In this document: piece after piece, positions 33,857 through 43,628 of the stretch
Position numbering within the stretch: position 1 is the first letter of the stretch
How the letters are laid out: every line of letters begins with the position of its first letter
Origin: Pseudoselenomonas ruminantium
Lineage (GTDB): Bacteria > Bacillota > Negativicutes > Selenomonadales > Selenomonadaceae
Assembly (NCBI GenBank): GCA_015058655.1
Contig: SVBX01000010.1
Span: forward strand, 1 to 64,000
Reading direction: 5' to 3'
DNA length: 64,000 nucleotides
Position numbers and translations under genes: made by a program
Notes under the pieces: generated by a model
The model's input: only the letters and a program-made list of their open reading frames with translations
What the model was told of the DNA's origin: nothing
The model's database searches: none

Positions 33857-35800
33857 TCAATATGCCGCTATGACAGTCTCACCGGCCTTGCCCTGCATGC
33901 CTGTCTTGAATTCGAAGCTGTCCACGCCATTCTTGTTGGTGATGATGCAGACGGTCACATCTTCATGGCCTGCCCCCTTGATCTTCTCGCGGTCGAACCT
34001 CAGCAGGGGCGTACCGGGCTGCACTTCATCCCCGACCTTCACCAGATACTCAAAACCATCCCCCTGCATATCCACCGTATCGAGACCGACATGGAGCAGG
34101 ATCTCCACACCATCAGGCAGTATCAGCCCCACTGCGTGGCGAGAATCTTCCATGAGCACTGCCACTCTGGCTGAAACAGGGGAAATCAGTGTCTCGCTGC
34201 TGGGACGGATAGCCAGTCCCTCTCCCACCAGGCCTGCCGAAAATACGCCATCCTTAACTTCAGGCAGGGAAATAACCTCACCGTCTAAAAAAGCCCGCAA
34301 TTCGCGCTCGCCTGCAGCAGCCTGCACAGGCAGGGCACTGCTCCCTGCAGGGGCAGCAGCTGCTGCTTCCATCGCAATCTCTTTGTCCACGCCCTTCTTC
34401 TTACCCACGATAGCAGTAAGGACAAAGGGCACGACGATAGCTACCAGCATGCTCAAGGCAAAGCTGGGCATGTACTGAGGCTGGATGGAGAGGATGCCAG
34501 GAATGCCGCCTACGCCGATGGCATTAGCTGTGCTGGAGGTGGACACGCAGACCACGGCTGCACAAGCTGAGCCGGTCATGCCGCAGATGAAAGGGAAGAA
34601 ATATTTCAGATTCACGCCAAAGATGGCAGGTTCCGTAACGCCAAGATAGCAGGAAATCCAGGCAGGCACATTTATTTCCTGGGCAGCTGCATTTTTCCGC
34701 TGCAGGTAAATCATAGCCAGGACTGCAGAACCCTGGGCGATATTGGAAAGGGCGATCATAGGCCAGAGCATGGTGCCATGGTAATCGGCAATCAACTGCA
34801 GATCAATGGCATTGGTCATATGATGCAGGCCGGTGATAACCAGCGGTGCGTAAATGAAGCCAAAGATGGCTCCGAAAATCACCCTGAAATCTCCAGTAAT
34901 CCCCGAGAAAACTACAGCAGAAATAGCCGAACCAATCTTCCAGCCAATGGGCCCCAGCACGAAATGAGCCGCGCATACTGTCAGCACCAGGCTGCAGAAA
35001 GGCACCACGATCATGGAAATCACGGCAGGGGTAATCTTGCGGAAGAACCTCTCCAGGTAGACCAGGGTCAAAGCCGCCAGGATAGCCGGCAGCACCTGTG
35101 CCTGGTAGCCGATCATGTCAACCGTGAATCCACCGAAATCCCAGAAGGGTATCTTGTCCGCCGGAGTAGTGGCCACGGCGTAAGCATTCAGCAGCTGGCT
35201 GGAGACCAGGGTCAGGCCCAGCACAATCCCCAGTATGGGCGTCCCCCCCATCTTCCTCACCACTGACCAGCAGATGCCCACGGGAATGCCCAAATGGAAG
35301 ACAGCTTCTCCTATCAGCCAGAGGAAGTGATCCATGCCTGCCCAGAACTGGCTGAGCTCCACCAAAGTCTTGGTGCCGTTCTCGAAAATATACAAAGAAT
35401 CAATGCAGTTGCGGAAACCTAGAATCAAGCCACCGGTGATGATAGCGGGAATCAGCGGCGCAAAAATCTCAGCAGCGATAGCCGCTCCCCGCTGGAAAAT
35501 ATTCTGATTGGCTCCTGCTGCTGCCTTGACAGCCTCCTTGGAAACGCCTTCGATTCCGGCCACTGCCGTGAAATCCTTGTAAAACTCGCTCACCGTATTG
35601 CCAATGATGACCTGGAACTGTCCAGCCTGGGTAAAGCTGCCTTTCACTGCCTTCATAGCCTCGATGGCCTTGATGTCTGCCTTCTTGGGATCAACCAGCA
35701 CAAAGCGCATCCGCGTCATGCAGTGCGACACAGCCGCTATGTTCTCCTTGCCGCCTACGAGACGCAAAAGCTCCTTTGAGTCCTCCGTATACTGGCCCAT
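33857..35800 (-). CDS. treB: PTS trehalose-specific EIIBCA, 647 aa
   Basis: Imports and phosphorylates trehalose. The EIIB domain (1-85) carries the phospho-Cys in SHCMTRMRF. The EIIC domain (about 105-475) has the glucose-superfamily membrane segments (IITGGLILGFRN, ITGLHHMTNAI, YLGVTEPAIFGVN). A linker of Ala-rich residues leads to a EIIA domain (about 500-647) with ILLHVGLDTV (phospho-His) and GDEVQPGTPLL. The fused EIIA distinguishes it from E. coli TreB. ATG 35800 has AAAGGGG upstream. Confidence 0.92.
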   Translation of the reverse strand: MGQYTEDSKELLRLVGGKENIAAVSHCMTRMRFVLVDPKKADIKAIEAMKAVKGSFTQAGQFQVIIGNTVSEFYKDFTAVAGIEGVSKEAVKAAAGANQNIFQRGAAIAAEIFAPLIPAIITGGLILGFRNCIDSLYIFENGTKTLVELSQFWAGMDHFLWLIGEAVFHLGIPVGICWSVVRKMGGTPILGIVLGLTLVSSQLLNAYAVATTPADKIPFWDFGGFTVDMIGYQAQVLPAILAALTLVYLERFFRKITPAVISMIVVPFCSLVLTVCAAHFVLGPIGWKIGSAISAVVFSGITGDFRVIFGAIFGFIYAPLVITGLHHMTNAIDLQLIADYHGTMLWPMIALSNIAQGSAVLAMIYLQRKNAAAQEINVPAWISCYLGVTEPAIFGVNLKYFFPFICGMTGSACAAVVCVSTSSTANAIGVGGIPGILSIQPQYMPSFALSMLVAIVVPFVLTAIVGKKKGVDKEIAMEAAAAAPAGSSALPVQAAAGERELRAFLDGEVISLPEVKDGVFSAGLVGEGLAIRPSSETLISPVSARVAVLMEDSRHAVGLILPDGVEILLHVGLDTVDMQGDGFEYLVKVGDEVQPGTPLLRFDREKIKGAGHEDVTVCIITNKNGVDSFEFKTGMQGKAGETVIAAY

Positions 35801-35820
35801 GTTCATGCCCCTTTCAAAAA

Positions 35821-35834
35821 ACTTGTTCAAACAA
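35821..35834. promoter_or_regulatory. Candidate TreR operator 1
   Basis: ACTTGTTCAAACAA resembles the palindrome at 35857-35872 with one half altered. It lies just ahead of treB. Confidence 0.6.
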
Positions 35835-35856
35835 CCCTATGGCTACATGATGCCAC

Positions 35857-35872
35857 ACTTGTTTAAACAAGT
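35857..35872. promoter_or_regulatory. Candidate TreR operator 2
   Basis: ACTTGTTTAAACAAGT is a perfect 16-base palindrome in the treB-treR divergent region, 36 bases from its partner site. The TTGTnnnnACAA form is what GntR-type TreR proteins bind. Confidence 0.75.
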
Positions 35873-35985
35873 CAAGAGAAAATATTATTTTTCAATGAGC
35901 AAGAAAAATCTGTTATTTTCTACGCTGGCAAGAGACAGAAATCTATACTATAATGGAATCGTCAAGAAAGACCAGAGGTGAGTTT

Positions 35986-36711
35986 ATGCCTAAAGCAAAA
36001 TTCGAAGCTATATTCCACGATCTCAGACAGCGTATCGAAGAAGGACAGTATCCCTTCCAAAGCCTGCTGCCCTCAGAGAATCAGCTGACGGAACTCTACA
36101 GTTGCTCCCGCAACACCATCCGCCGCGCCACAAGCGGCCTGGCAGAACTGGGATATGTGCAGCCCCTCCATGGCCGGGGAGTCCGCGTCATCTATCAGCC
36201 CATTGCACAGAACGAATTTACCATCGGCGGCATCGAATCCTTCAAAGAATCCGCTGCCAGGAACCACATGCAGGCCTCCACTTTGGTGCTGCGCTTCGCT
36301 GAAATCGTAGCGGACGAGCGCCTCTCCCGCAAGACCGGCTTTCCCGTGGGCAGCACTCTGTACGATATCCGGCGAGTGCGCTGTCTGGATGGCAAGGCCC
36401 TGATCATGGATATCAACCTGTTCCGCAAGGATCTGGTCCCCGGCCTCACCAAAGCCATCGCAGCCACCTCCATCTACGAATACATCGAGGATACCCTGGG
36501 CATGACCATCGTCACCAGCAAGCGGCGCATGACCGTAGAGCGGGCCACCCGGGAAGACGAAGCCTTTCTGGCCTTGGGAGATTACAATTGCCTGGCCGTA
36601 ATCACCGGGCAAACCTATAATGCCGACGGCATACAGTTCGAGTACACTCAATCCCGGCACCAGCCAGATTACTTTTGCTTCGAAGATACTGCCGTGCGCA
36701 GAAAAAAATGA
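35986..36711 (+). CDS. treR: GntR-family trehalose operon repressor, 241 aa
   Basis: Residues 5-75 form a GntR winged helix (LRQRIEEGQYPFQSLLPSENQLTELYSCSRNTIRRA). The C-terminal UTRA domain (about 90-235) binds a sugar phosphate, expected to be trehalose 6-phosphate. Divergent from treB-treC with two palindromic sites between. ATG 35986 follows AGAGGTGA; the frame reaching 35953 is not needed. A strong terminator follows. Confidence 0.88.
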   Translation: MPKAKFEAIFHDLRQRIEEGQYPFQSLLPSENQLTELYSCSRNTIRRATSGLAELGYVQPLHGRGVRVIYQPIAQNEFTIGGIESFKESAARNHMQASTLVLRFAEIVADERLSRKTGFPVGSTLYDIRRVRCLDGKALIMDINLFRKDLVPGLTKAIAATSIYEYIEDTLGMTIVTSKRRMTVERATREDEAFLALGDYNCLAVITGQTYNADGIQFEYTQSRHQPDYFCFEDTAVRRKK

Positions 36712-36721
36712 ATCACAAAAA

Positions 36722-36756
36722 CAGCCCGTCCGGAAAGACAAATTCCGGGCGGGCTG
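36722..36756. terminator. Bidirectional terminator between treR and iolE
   Basis: CAGCCCGTCCGGAA (36722-36735) pairs with TTCCGGGCGGGCTG (36743-36756), one G-T wobble, between two converging genes. Confidence 0.85.
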
Positions 36757-36798
36757 CTTCTATATATGTTTTTTTAGAAGGGGGTAATAGGGACAATC

Positions 36799-37686
36799 TC
36801 AAAGGTGTGCCTTTTCCTTGATATACTTGCGGGCCTTGAGGGCGTATTCCAAGGGATTGGCCTTGGCAGGATCCTGCTCAGCTTCTACGATGTACCAGCC
36901 ATCGAAGTCGCTCTTGTTCACATAGTCGAAGATAGGCTCGAAGTCCACATCCCCATCCCCGGGCACAGTGAACATGCCGGCGCGGACGCCGTCCAGGAAG
37001 CTCATCTTCTCATCGATGACCCGCTGGCGGATAGGCAGGCGCACATCCTTCAGATGGATGTGGCGGATACGGGGCAGGTACTTCTTCAAGATGCCCATGT
37101 AGTCTTCGCCGGAGCAGACCAGATGGCCGGTATCATAGAGGAGCCACACATAATCAGGATTGGTATTTTCCATGAGACGGTCAATCTCAGCCTCAGTCTG
37201 GACACCGGTGCCCATGTGGTGATGATAGGTCATGGTCATGCCCATGTCAGCTGCCACCTTGCCCAGCTTGTCGAGACCTTCGCAGAGGAGCTTCCACTGC
37301 TCGGCAGTATTCTCCGGCTTGCCATCAAACACAGGCACATCCAGCTTGCCCTGGACGCTGTTGCCCTGCTCGGCTACATTGCAGAACTTAGCTCCCATTT
37401 CCTTCAGGAAGGAGCAATGAGCGATGAAGTCTTTTTCCACCTGCTCATAAGGCTGGGTCAGCAGGAAGGAACTGAACCAGGCGCTGGCAATGCTCATGCC
37501 GCGCAGGTCAAGGGCTTTCTTCAGGACTGCGGTATCCTTGGGGTACTTGCCACCCACTTCGCAGCCGGTGAAGCCAGCCAGTGCCATCTCGCTGACACAC
37601 TGCTCAAAGGTGTTCTCCTTGCCGAGATCCGGCATATCATCGTTCGTCCAGGCTATGGGCGCAATCCCCAGTTTAATCTTTGCCAT
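36799..37686 (-). CDS. iolE: Inosose dehydratase IolE, 295 aa
   Basis: Dehydrates 2-keto-myo-inositol to the trihydroxycyclohexanedione used by IolD. The protein starts GIAPIAWTNDDMPDLG, the IolE hallmark (compare GIQPTNWSNDD), and shows MALAGFTGCEVGG, TYHHHMGTGVQ, LLYDTGHLVCSG, HIHLKDVR and GDGDVDFEPIF. Metal ligands Glu, Asp, His, Glu are kept. It is transcribed alone, 440 bases beyond the main iol operon and from its own control region. ATG 37686 has a purine-rich site upstream. Confidence 0.92.
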   Translation of the reverse strand: MAKIKLGIAPIAWTNDDMPDLGKENTFEQCVSEMALAGFTGCEVGGKYPKDTAVLKKALDLRGMSIASAWFSSFLLTQPYEQVEKDFIAHCSFLKEMGAKFCNVAEQGNSVQGKLDVPVFDGKPENTAEQWKLLCEGLDKLGKVAADMGMTMTYHHHMGTGVQTEAEIDRLMENTNPDYVWLLYDTGHLVCSGEDYMGILKKYLPRIRHIHLKDVRLPIRQRVIDEKMSFLDGVRAGMFTVPGDGDVDFEPIFDYVNKSDFDGWYIVEAEQDPAKANPLEYALKARKYIKEKAHL

Positions 37687-38128
37687 GCTTCATACTTCCT
37701 TTCATCTGACATCAAAGGCCATAATGATAACATTATCCGCCTTTCGAGCAAGCATTTGAAGAACTGTTGGTTGATTCATTTGTTCTTCTTGATTAACTTT
37801 ATCCCTATTGTAGCATCTGCTTGAGAATTGATTCTGCGGTATTTTGGCATATTTACCTTATTTTTATGCCGATTTCCCTGCCTTTCGTCGATATTCAGCA
37901 TATGATACTATAAAATCTTGCACTCTCATGTTATCACTCCCTTTTTCCGTAGGTTTTATGACAGCTTTAGTATAGACTTTTCTACCCCATATTTCTTTAT
38001 TGATACTGCTTGATATGCCAGCAGTAATTCCTATTTTTTATCAAAAGTTGCCCATTCCTGCATCAAGAAAATAGCATTTGGGACAATGGCAATCAAAACA
38101 ATACCTTCCTCGAACGAAACGCTCTTCA
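37687..38128. other. Intergenic stretch upstream of iolE
   Basis: About 440 bases without a convincing frame, AT-rich, containing the shared motif ATACTATAAAATCTTGC at 37905-37921. It presumably holds the iolE promoter and the end of the gntP transcript. Confidence 0.5.
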
Positions 38129-39544
38129 TCAGCTAATCCCCGTCAGCATATAGACAGCCAGGCAAAGGAACACTACCAAAGTCTTGAGCAAGGTCAGCAT
38201 GACCACATCATAATATGATTCCCTGTGGGTGAGGCCGCAGACAGCCATGAGGGTCACCAGGGCACCGGAATGGGGGCCGGTATCGACACACTCCGAGGCC
38301 ATGGACACGATGCGGTGAAGCACTTCAGGCGCTATCCCCGTCTGCTGGGCCCAGGCCAGCCATTCCTCCCCCAGCATCCCCAAGGCGATGGTCATGCCGC
38401 CGGAAGCTGAGCCGGTAACCCCCGTCATGAGATTCGTGGTGATGATAGCTGACATCAAGGGACCATCCCCGAAGGAAATGCCCAGCAGAGCCTCCTTCAC
38501 CATGCCAAAAGCCGGCAAAGATGCCACCACGCAGCCGAAGGCATAGCCCGAAGCTACATTGAGTATGGCGCTGGCCGATCCCAGGGCGCCTGCATTGACA
38601 GGGTGGACTATGCCGCCCCGTTCTTGCAAATGCTTGCGGCCAATAAGGACCGCCGCCACACAGCTGACAATCAGCGCTGCATTGATGGACCAGATAGCCT
38701 GCACCTTTCCCACGCTCACTGCCAGCAAGGAAAGTCCCAAGGGGGCCATGCTCTCCAGGCTGGCCTCATCCCAATGATAGCCCCAAGCCCATTGGAAGGG
38801 ATTGCTGATGAGGAGATTCAGCACGATAACCATGACCAGGGGAATCGTGGACAGACGCCAATCTGGCAGGTTTCCGCCAGATTCCTTCGGCTCATTGCGG
38901 AGATTCGTACCGTACCCTTCCCCTTGTGCCTGCAATTTTTTCGCACGATAGGAAACCCACCACCAGGAAAAGGCAAAATAAAGCACCGCGCCAATAAGTC
39001 CCAGTCCTATGCCAGCCCAGGTGGTAGTGCCAAAATAGGCGGCGGGGATGATGTTCTGTATCTGCGGCGTCCCCGGTATAGCCACCATGCTATAGGTAAA
39101 AATGCCCATCCACAAGAGCCCCGGCAGCAAGCGCTTGGGTATGTCTGCCTCCCGAAAAAGGATGGCTGCAAAAGGATACATGACGAAAGCCACCACAAAT
39201 ACGCTGAGACCTCCGTAAGTCAGGACACCGCAGCCCAGCAGCACAGCCAGAACAGCCTTGTCCTTGCCAAGCGTCCTGACAATCTTGTTGGCCACGGCTG
39301 CCGCCAGCCCACCTTCCTCCATAATCTTTGCAAAAACCGCCCCCAGCAAGAACACCGGGTAGTAAGTCTTGACATACTCTGCGGCCTTGGTCATGTATAT
39401 CTCGCTGAATACAGGCATAAGCTCATGCCCGCTGCCCACCGCCGCCAAGACAGCGAATACCGGCGCTATGAATAGGATGGAATAGCCCCGATAGGCAAAT
39501 ACCATCAGCAGGATCAGGCTGACAATGATCATCGTCAATCCCAT
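38129..39544 (-). CDS. GntP-family permease, 471 aa
   Basis: Twelve or more hydrophobic helices in the gluconate:H+ symporter fold: LLGAVFAKIMEEGGLA, YGGLSVFVVAFVMYP, AIPGTPQIQNIIP and TGSASGGMTIAL. It is the last gene of the iol operon, so it may import an acidic inositol-related substrate or export a product such as 3-hydroxypropionate. Neither is shown. An 11-bp hairpin with T-run precedes it and may lower its expression relative to iolD. Confidence 0.8.
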   Translation of the reverse strand: MGLTMIIVSLILLMVFAYRGYSILFIAPVFAVLAAVGSGHELMPVFSEIYMTKAAEYVKTYYPVFLLGAVFAKIMEEGGLAAAVANKIVRTLGKDKAVLAVLLGCGVLTYGGLSVFVVAFVMYPFAAILFREADIPKRLLPGLLWMGIFTYSMVAIPGTPQIQNIIPAAYFGTTTWAGIGLGLIGAVLYFAFSWWWVSYRAKKLQAQGEGYGTNLRNEPKESGGNLPDWRLSTIPLVMVIVLNLLISNPFQWAWGYHWDEASLESMAPLGLSLLAVSVGKVQAIWSINAALIVSCVAAVLIGRKHLQERGGIVHPVNAGALGSASAILNVASGYAFGCVVASLPAFGMVKEALLGISFGDGPLMSAIITTNLMTGVTGSASGGMTIALGMLGEEWLAWAQQTGIAPEVLHRIVSMASECVDTGPHSGALVTLMAVCGLTHRESYYDVVMLTLLKTLVVFLCLAVYMLTGIS

Positions 39545-39572
39545 GAATGCCTCACTCCCTCTCTTGTTAAAA

Positions 39573-39598
39573 CAGGCAGCACCAACCGGTGCTGCCTG
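39573..39598 (-). terminator. Intercistronic hairpin between iolD and gntP
   Basis: A perfect 11-bp stem CAGGCAGCACC/GGTGCTGCCTG with TTTT behind it on the minus strand. It is likely a leaky terminator inside the operon. Confidence 0.65.
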
Positions 39599-39632
39599 AC
39601 TTCTATCTTTTATGTTTTAGCTTGCTAAGCTC

Positions 39633-41585
39633 TTAGTATTTCCTGGCTGCCTCGTAATGGGGCTTCATGACCTTCTCATAGATCTCGTTGACCTTCTCAT
39701 TCTCGGATACCTGGGCCACGCCTACGCGCCACCAGTCACCGTAGCCATGCACCATGGTCTTGGGCAGGACCTTTACATCAATGAGGGTGGAAACCGTCTG
39801 CTTCTTGGCATCCTCGATGGCAGCTTTCAGTTCCTCGATGGTGTGCACAGTGTAAGCCACGCAGCCATAAGAACGGGCATTCATGGCAAAGTCCACAGGC
39901 ACCAGGCCGCCATCCAGCTGGCCGGTCTTTTCGTTGCGGAAGCGGATTTCCGTACCGTAGCTGCCCTGGCCATGGCCCACTTCCAGGTTGTTGATGCAAC
40001 CGCCGCACATGTTGTCAAAGAGAATGACATTGATTTTCTTGTGCTCGGCAATGGAAGCCGGCAGCTCGGAATGAAGCATCATGTAAGCGTAGTCGCCCAC
40101 GAGAGCGTAGACTTCGCGGTCAGGCTCGGCCATCTTCACGCCCAGAGCCGCATTGACCTCGTAGCCCATGCAGGAGAAGCCATACTCCACATGGTAGCTG
40201 CCCACAGACTTGGCGCGCCATGCCCTCTGAAGGTCACCTGGCAGGCTGCCGGAAGCGCCCACGATGATGGCATCCTTGTCGATGCACTCGTTCACCGTGC
40301 CCAGCACCGTGGTCTGAGGCAGGCTGCAACCCGTAAGCTCGATGAATTCCTTGGCCACTTTCTTGAAATCAAAGTCATCGTTGACTTCGGGGACGAAATC
40401 CTCGCCGGTGTACTCAATGTGATAAAGGCGGTCCACTTCCTTGTCGTAAGCGGCCTTGGCAGCCTTTACCTCTGCCTCATACTCGGCGGAGACATGATAA
40501 CCGGTCTTGCCCAGGGCCTCATCCAGCATCTCGAGGGCCGCACCAGCATCGCCTACCACCTGCAGGCCATCCATCTTGTAGGCATGGAACTTGCTCACAT
40601 TGATGTTCAGATACTCTACCTCAGGATTCTGGTAAATCCACTTGGAAGAAGTGGTGAAGTCCGTGTAGCGGGTGCCGACGCCGATAACGAGATCTGCATC
40701 AGCGGCGATAGTATTGGCACCCAGGCCGCCGGTCTCGCCCAGTCCGCCCAGATTCAGGGGATGCTCCCAGGTGATGGTGCCCTTGCCTGCCTGGGTCTCG
40801 CCAAAGGCGATGCCGTACTTCTCGGCAAATTTGCGGAAGGTATCCTCTGCCTCAGAATACTTCACGCCGCCGCCAAAGACCATGATGGGCTTCTTCTTGC
40901 GGCGTATGAGTTCCACTGCCTCCTTGATAGCTCTCTCAGAAGGCTTCACCCTGTCGATATGGTGCACTCTCTTCTGGAAGAAATACTCAGGATAATCCCA
41001 GGCCTCGCCCTCTACATCCTGGGGCAGGGCAATGCACACAGCGCCGGTGTCAGCAGGATCTGCCAGCACCCGCATGGCGTTGATGCAGGCAGTCATGAGG
41101 ATTTCCGGGCGAGTCACGCGGTCCCAGTATTTGCACACAGCCCGGAAAGCATCATTGGTGGTCACCGTGAGGCTGTGGGGCTGCTCCATCTGCTGGAGCA
41201 CCGGATCCGGCTGGCGGTCAGCATAAGTATCGCCGGGCAGGAACAGCACAGGGATGCAGTTAGCAGTAGCGGTGGCAGCTGCCGTCACCATGTTGGCAGC
41301 GCCGGGGCCTACAGAAGAGGTGCAGGCGTAAATCTGCTTGCGGCGCTTCTGCTTGGCATAGCCCATGGCAGCATGTGCCATGCCCTGCTCATTGCGCCCC
41401 ATGTGCATGATGAGGTGACCAGGGTCCTGCTCCAAGGCCTGCCCCAGCCCCACCACATTGCCATGGCCGAAGATGCCGAAGATACCGGCAAACATGGGGG
41501 TTTCTTTCCCATCGAACTCGATATACTGATTATTGAGGAACCTCACCAGCGCCTGTGCCACGGTGAGCCTGATTGTCTTAGCCAT
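39633..41585 (-). CDS. iolD: Trihydroxycyclohexane-1,2-dione acylhydrolase IolD, 650 aa
   Basis: A thiamine-diphosphate enzyme that opens the ring of the IolE product to 5-deoxy-glucuronate. The N-terminal TPP domain has [20 protein letters not shown] and the catalytic-Glu region; the C-terminal domain carries [13 protein letters not shown] and the N-containing [13 protein letters not shown] that bind Mg-ThDP. The length of 650 fits the family. It follows iolB after a 140-base gap containing an inverted repeat. AGGAGG sits eight bases before the ATG. Confidence 0.95.
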   Translation of the reverse strand: MAKTIRLTVAQALVRFLNNQYIEFDGKETPMFAGIFGIFGHGNVVGLGQALEQDPGHLIMHMGRNEQGMAHAAMGYAKQKRRKQIYACTSSVGPGAANMVTAAATATANCIPVLFLPGDTYADRQPDPVLQQMEQPHSLTVTTNDAFRAVCKYWDRVTRPEILMTACINAMRVLADPADTGAVCIALPQDVEGEAWDYPEYFFQKRVHHIDRVKPSERAIKEAVELIRRKKKPIMVFGGGVKYSEAEDTFRKFAEKYGIAFGETQAGKGTITWEHPLNLGGLGETGGLGANTIAADADLVIGVGTRYTDFTTSSKWIYQNPEVEYLNINVSKFHAYKMDGLQVVGDAGAALEMLDEALGKTGYHVSAEYEAEVKAAKAAYDKEVDRLYHIEYTGEDFVPEVNDDFDFKKVAKEFIELTGCSLPQTTVLGTVNECIDKDAIIVGASGSLPGDLQRAWRAKSVGSYHVEYGFSCMGYEVNAALGVKMAEPDREVYALVGDYAYMMLHSELPASIAEHKKINVILFDNMCGGCINNLEVGHGQGSYGTEIRFRNEKTGQLDGGLVPVDFAMNARSYGCVAYTVHTIEELKAAIEDAKKQTVSTLIDVKVLPKTMVHGYGDWWRVGVAQVSENEKVNEIYEKVMKPHYEAARKY

Positions 41586-41634
41586 ATCTAAAGCCTCCTA
41601 TTATCTATCTAAAGCCTGCCCCGCTTGCGGGTAA

Positions 41635-41700
41635 GGGGGACCAGCGAAGCTGATGGAAGGGGGAAAGGTCAGCCCCTTCCGTCAGCCTTCGACTGCCCCC
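41635..41700. repeat. Inverted repeat between iolB and iolD
   Basis: Arms of 28 bases (41635-41662 and 41673-41700), GGGGGACCAGCGAAGC against a near-complementary partner, could form a long RNA stem within the operon transcript. It may be a REP-like unit or a processing/stability signal. Confidence 0.6.
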
Positions 41701-41727
41701 AGAGATTCCCCGTAAATGGAAGGCTGA

Positions 41728-42519
41728 TTATCTCTTCGGTTCCCAAATCTCTGCCTCGGGATCCAGCAGCCAGGTATGCTCCGGCAGGTCATTCCTGGTC
41801 TTCACCCAGGGGTCGCCAGGCAGGTGGCGGATCATCCAGCTGTACCACATGGCATAGCCAGGTGCCGTGACCTGGGGATGCATATACCCGCCGGACAGCT
41901 CGGACCAGCTGTTGTGGCTGATCTTGAAGGCATTGTCCCCGATAAAGCAGGCGCCGAAGCCCTGGGGCTTGTCAAACTTGTAAGTGTAGACCTCCGGCTG
42001 GGGGTGGTTGTGGGGAATGTAGCCGGACCAGCGACCCGGGCTGTTGATGACCTCACCGTTCACCATATTGGAAAAGGGCGCGTTGTCATAATCGAAGATG
42101 GTGCGCACCGTACGCTCTGCGGTGCCCTTCCACATGCCTGCCCCGAACACATCTGCCTGCACATCCTCAGGACGGAAGAACACAGGCTGGAAAGTCTTCT
42201 CGTTGATGGTCTGCTGCACCAATACTTCCGTATCCTGCTGCAGAGCCTTGATGGTGACCTTGGTAGCTTTCGGCACCAGCAGGCAGTAAGGATTTTCTTC
42301 GAAGAGAGACTGTCTCTCCATGATTTCCTTCTTGCCCTCCCAGGCAATTTCCACCTTGCCCGTGAGGATTACGAAGGCAGTTTCCTGCAGGTCATCCTGG
42401 AACTCCACCACTTCATTTTCATCGAAGAGCTGATAGCCGATATCCATGAGCATATCGCTTTCACGGGTAGTCATGGCATTGTAGCCATGCTTCAGCTCGC
42501 CTAATCTTCCGAATCTCAT
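41728..42519 (-). CDS. iolB: 5-deoxy-glucuronate isomerase IolB, 263 aa
   Basis: Isomerises 5-deoxy-glucuronate to 2-deoxy-5-keto-gluconate. The cupin-type C-terminal half carries the metal ligands in HNHPQPEVYTYKF, GDNAFKISHN and GGYMHPQVTAPGYAMWYSW. The N-terminal cupin covers residues 10-130. The start overlaps the stop of iolC by 4 bases, so the two are translationally coupled. Confidence 0.95.
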   Translation of the reverse strand: MRFGRLGELKHGYNAMTTRESDMLMDIGYQLFDENEVVEFQDDLQETAFVILTGKVEIAWEGKKEIMERQSLFEENPYCLLVPKATKVTIKALQQDTEVLVQQTINEKTFQPVFFRPEDVQADVFGAGMWKGTAERTVRTIFDYDNAPFSNMVNGEVINSPGRWSGYIPHNHPQPEVYTYKFDKPQGFGACFIGDNAFKISHNSWSELSGGYMHPQVTAPGYAMWYSWMIRHLPGDPWVKTRNDLPEHTWLLDPEAEIWEPKR

Positions 42520-43550
42520 AACCTGGCCTCCCAGTCCATTTCCGTGATAACTTTCTCGTCCTTATGCTCCTGCATGAAGGCTTCGATCTGCTCTGCCGTC
42601 TGCATGGCGTTGGAGCAGCTGTGGCTGGCCACCACCATGGCGGCATGAGCCGTAGCATGCTGCAGGGAATCTGCCACGGAATGCCCTTCCAGCAGGCCAT
42701 AGATGAAAGCGCTGGCATAGGCATCGCCGCCGCCAAAGGACTTCAGGAGCTTCACATGATAGGACTCCACCTTGTAAGCGTGCTTGTCGGCGGTATAGCC
42801 GATGGAACCTTTCTTGCCGTGCTTGATGATGACGATCTTGGCGCCATTAGCAATGTACTTGTCCGCAATCTCATGGTCAGGCACATCATTAGCCAGCACC
42901 GGCAGGCCCTCTATAAGGTCAATCTCATCACGGGAACCGATGATCACATCGGCAAAACGGGCCACCAGGGAGTAATACACGCAGATATCCTTGTCGGAAC
43001 GCCAGCTGTAGGGACGGTAGTCAGCATCGAAGATGACCTTGGTGCCATGCTTCTTGGCATACTGCAGGGCCAGCAGGCAGGCCTCCCTGGAAGGGCTCTT
43101 GGAAAGAGCCACGCCGGAAATCAGGAGGATCTTGGAACCTGCGATATACTCCTCGCTGATATCCTCCGGGGTAATTTCCAGATCTGCCACCCTGTCGCGA
43201 TACATGAGAATGCTGCTCTCCGTGGGGCTCTTGATTTCCGTGAAGGTCAAGCCCATGCGCTCCCCGTTCCTGGCCCTCACCATCTGGGAAGTGTCAATGC
43301 CACGGTTCTCGAAATAGTTCAGCACGAAATCCCCAAACTGGTCATCGGAAACGCACCCAATAAAGCCTACCTTTTTTCCCAGGCGGTTCACTCCTACGGC
43401 AATATTGCCGGGGCTGCCCCCCAGGTACATGGAGAAAGTCTCCACCTTGTCCAAGGTGCGATTTATCTCATTGGGGTTGAAATCCAAAGTAACCCGCCCG
43501 ATCAGGACAATGTCCCGCTCCTTCTTTGCATCAAAATCTATCAGTGCCAT
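42516..43550 (-). CDS. iolC: 5-dehydro-2-deoxygluconokinase IolC, 344 aa
   Basis: PfkB-family kinase that phosphorylates 2-deoxy-5-keto-gluconate. GGSPGNIAVGVNRLG near residue 40 and the anion-hole/catalytic segment SFGGGDAYASAFIYGLLEG near 275 are clear; the usual GAGD is GGGD here. IIKHGKKGSIGY precedes the ATP site. It lies between iolJ and iolB in the main operon. Confidence 0.93.
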   Translation of the reverse strand: MALIDFDAKKERDIVLIGRVTLDFNPNEINRTLDKVETFSMYLGGSPGNIAVGVNRLGKKVGFIGCVSDDQFGDFVLNYFENRGIDTSQMVRARNGERMGLTFTEIKSPTESSILMYRDRVADLEITPEDISEEYIAGSKILLISGVALSKSPSREACLLALQYAKKHGTKVIFDADYRPYSWRSDKDICVYYSLVARFADVIIGSRDEIDLIEGLPVLANDVPDHEIADKYIANGAKIVIIKHGKKGSIGYTADKHAYKVESYHVKLLKSFGGGDAYASAFIYGLLEGHSVADSLQHATAHAAMVVASHSCSNAMQTAEQIEAFMQEHKDEKVITEMDWEARL

Positions 43551-43628
43551 CTATAAATCCTCCCTAAAACGGCCGCAGCCCCTGCCAAAATCAACCAGCA
43601 GATACCAACCAAAAGGCAAGCTGCAAGC

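Noticed and set aside
39657..41591. A 644-residue plus-strand frame opposite iolD
   Set aside because: Shadow of the iolD gene, which has full ThDP signatures.
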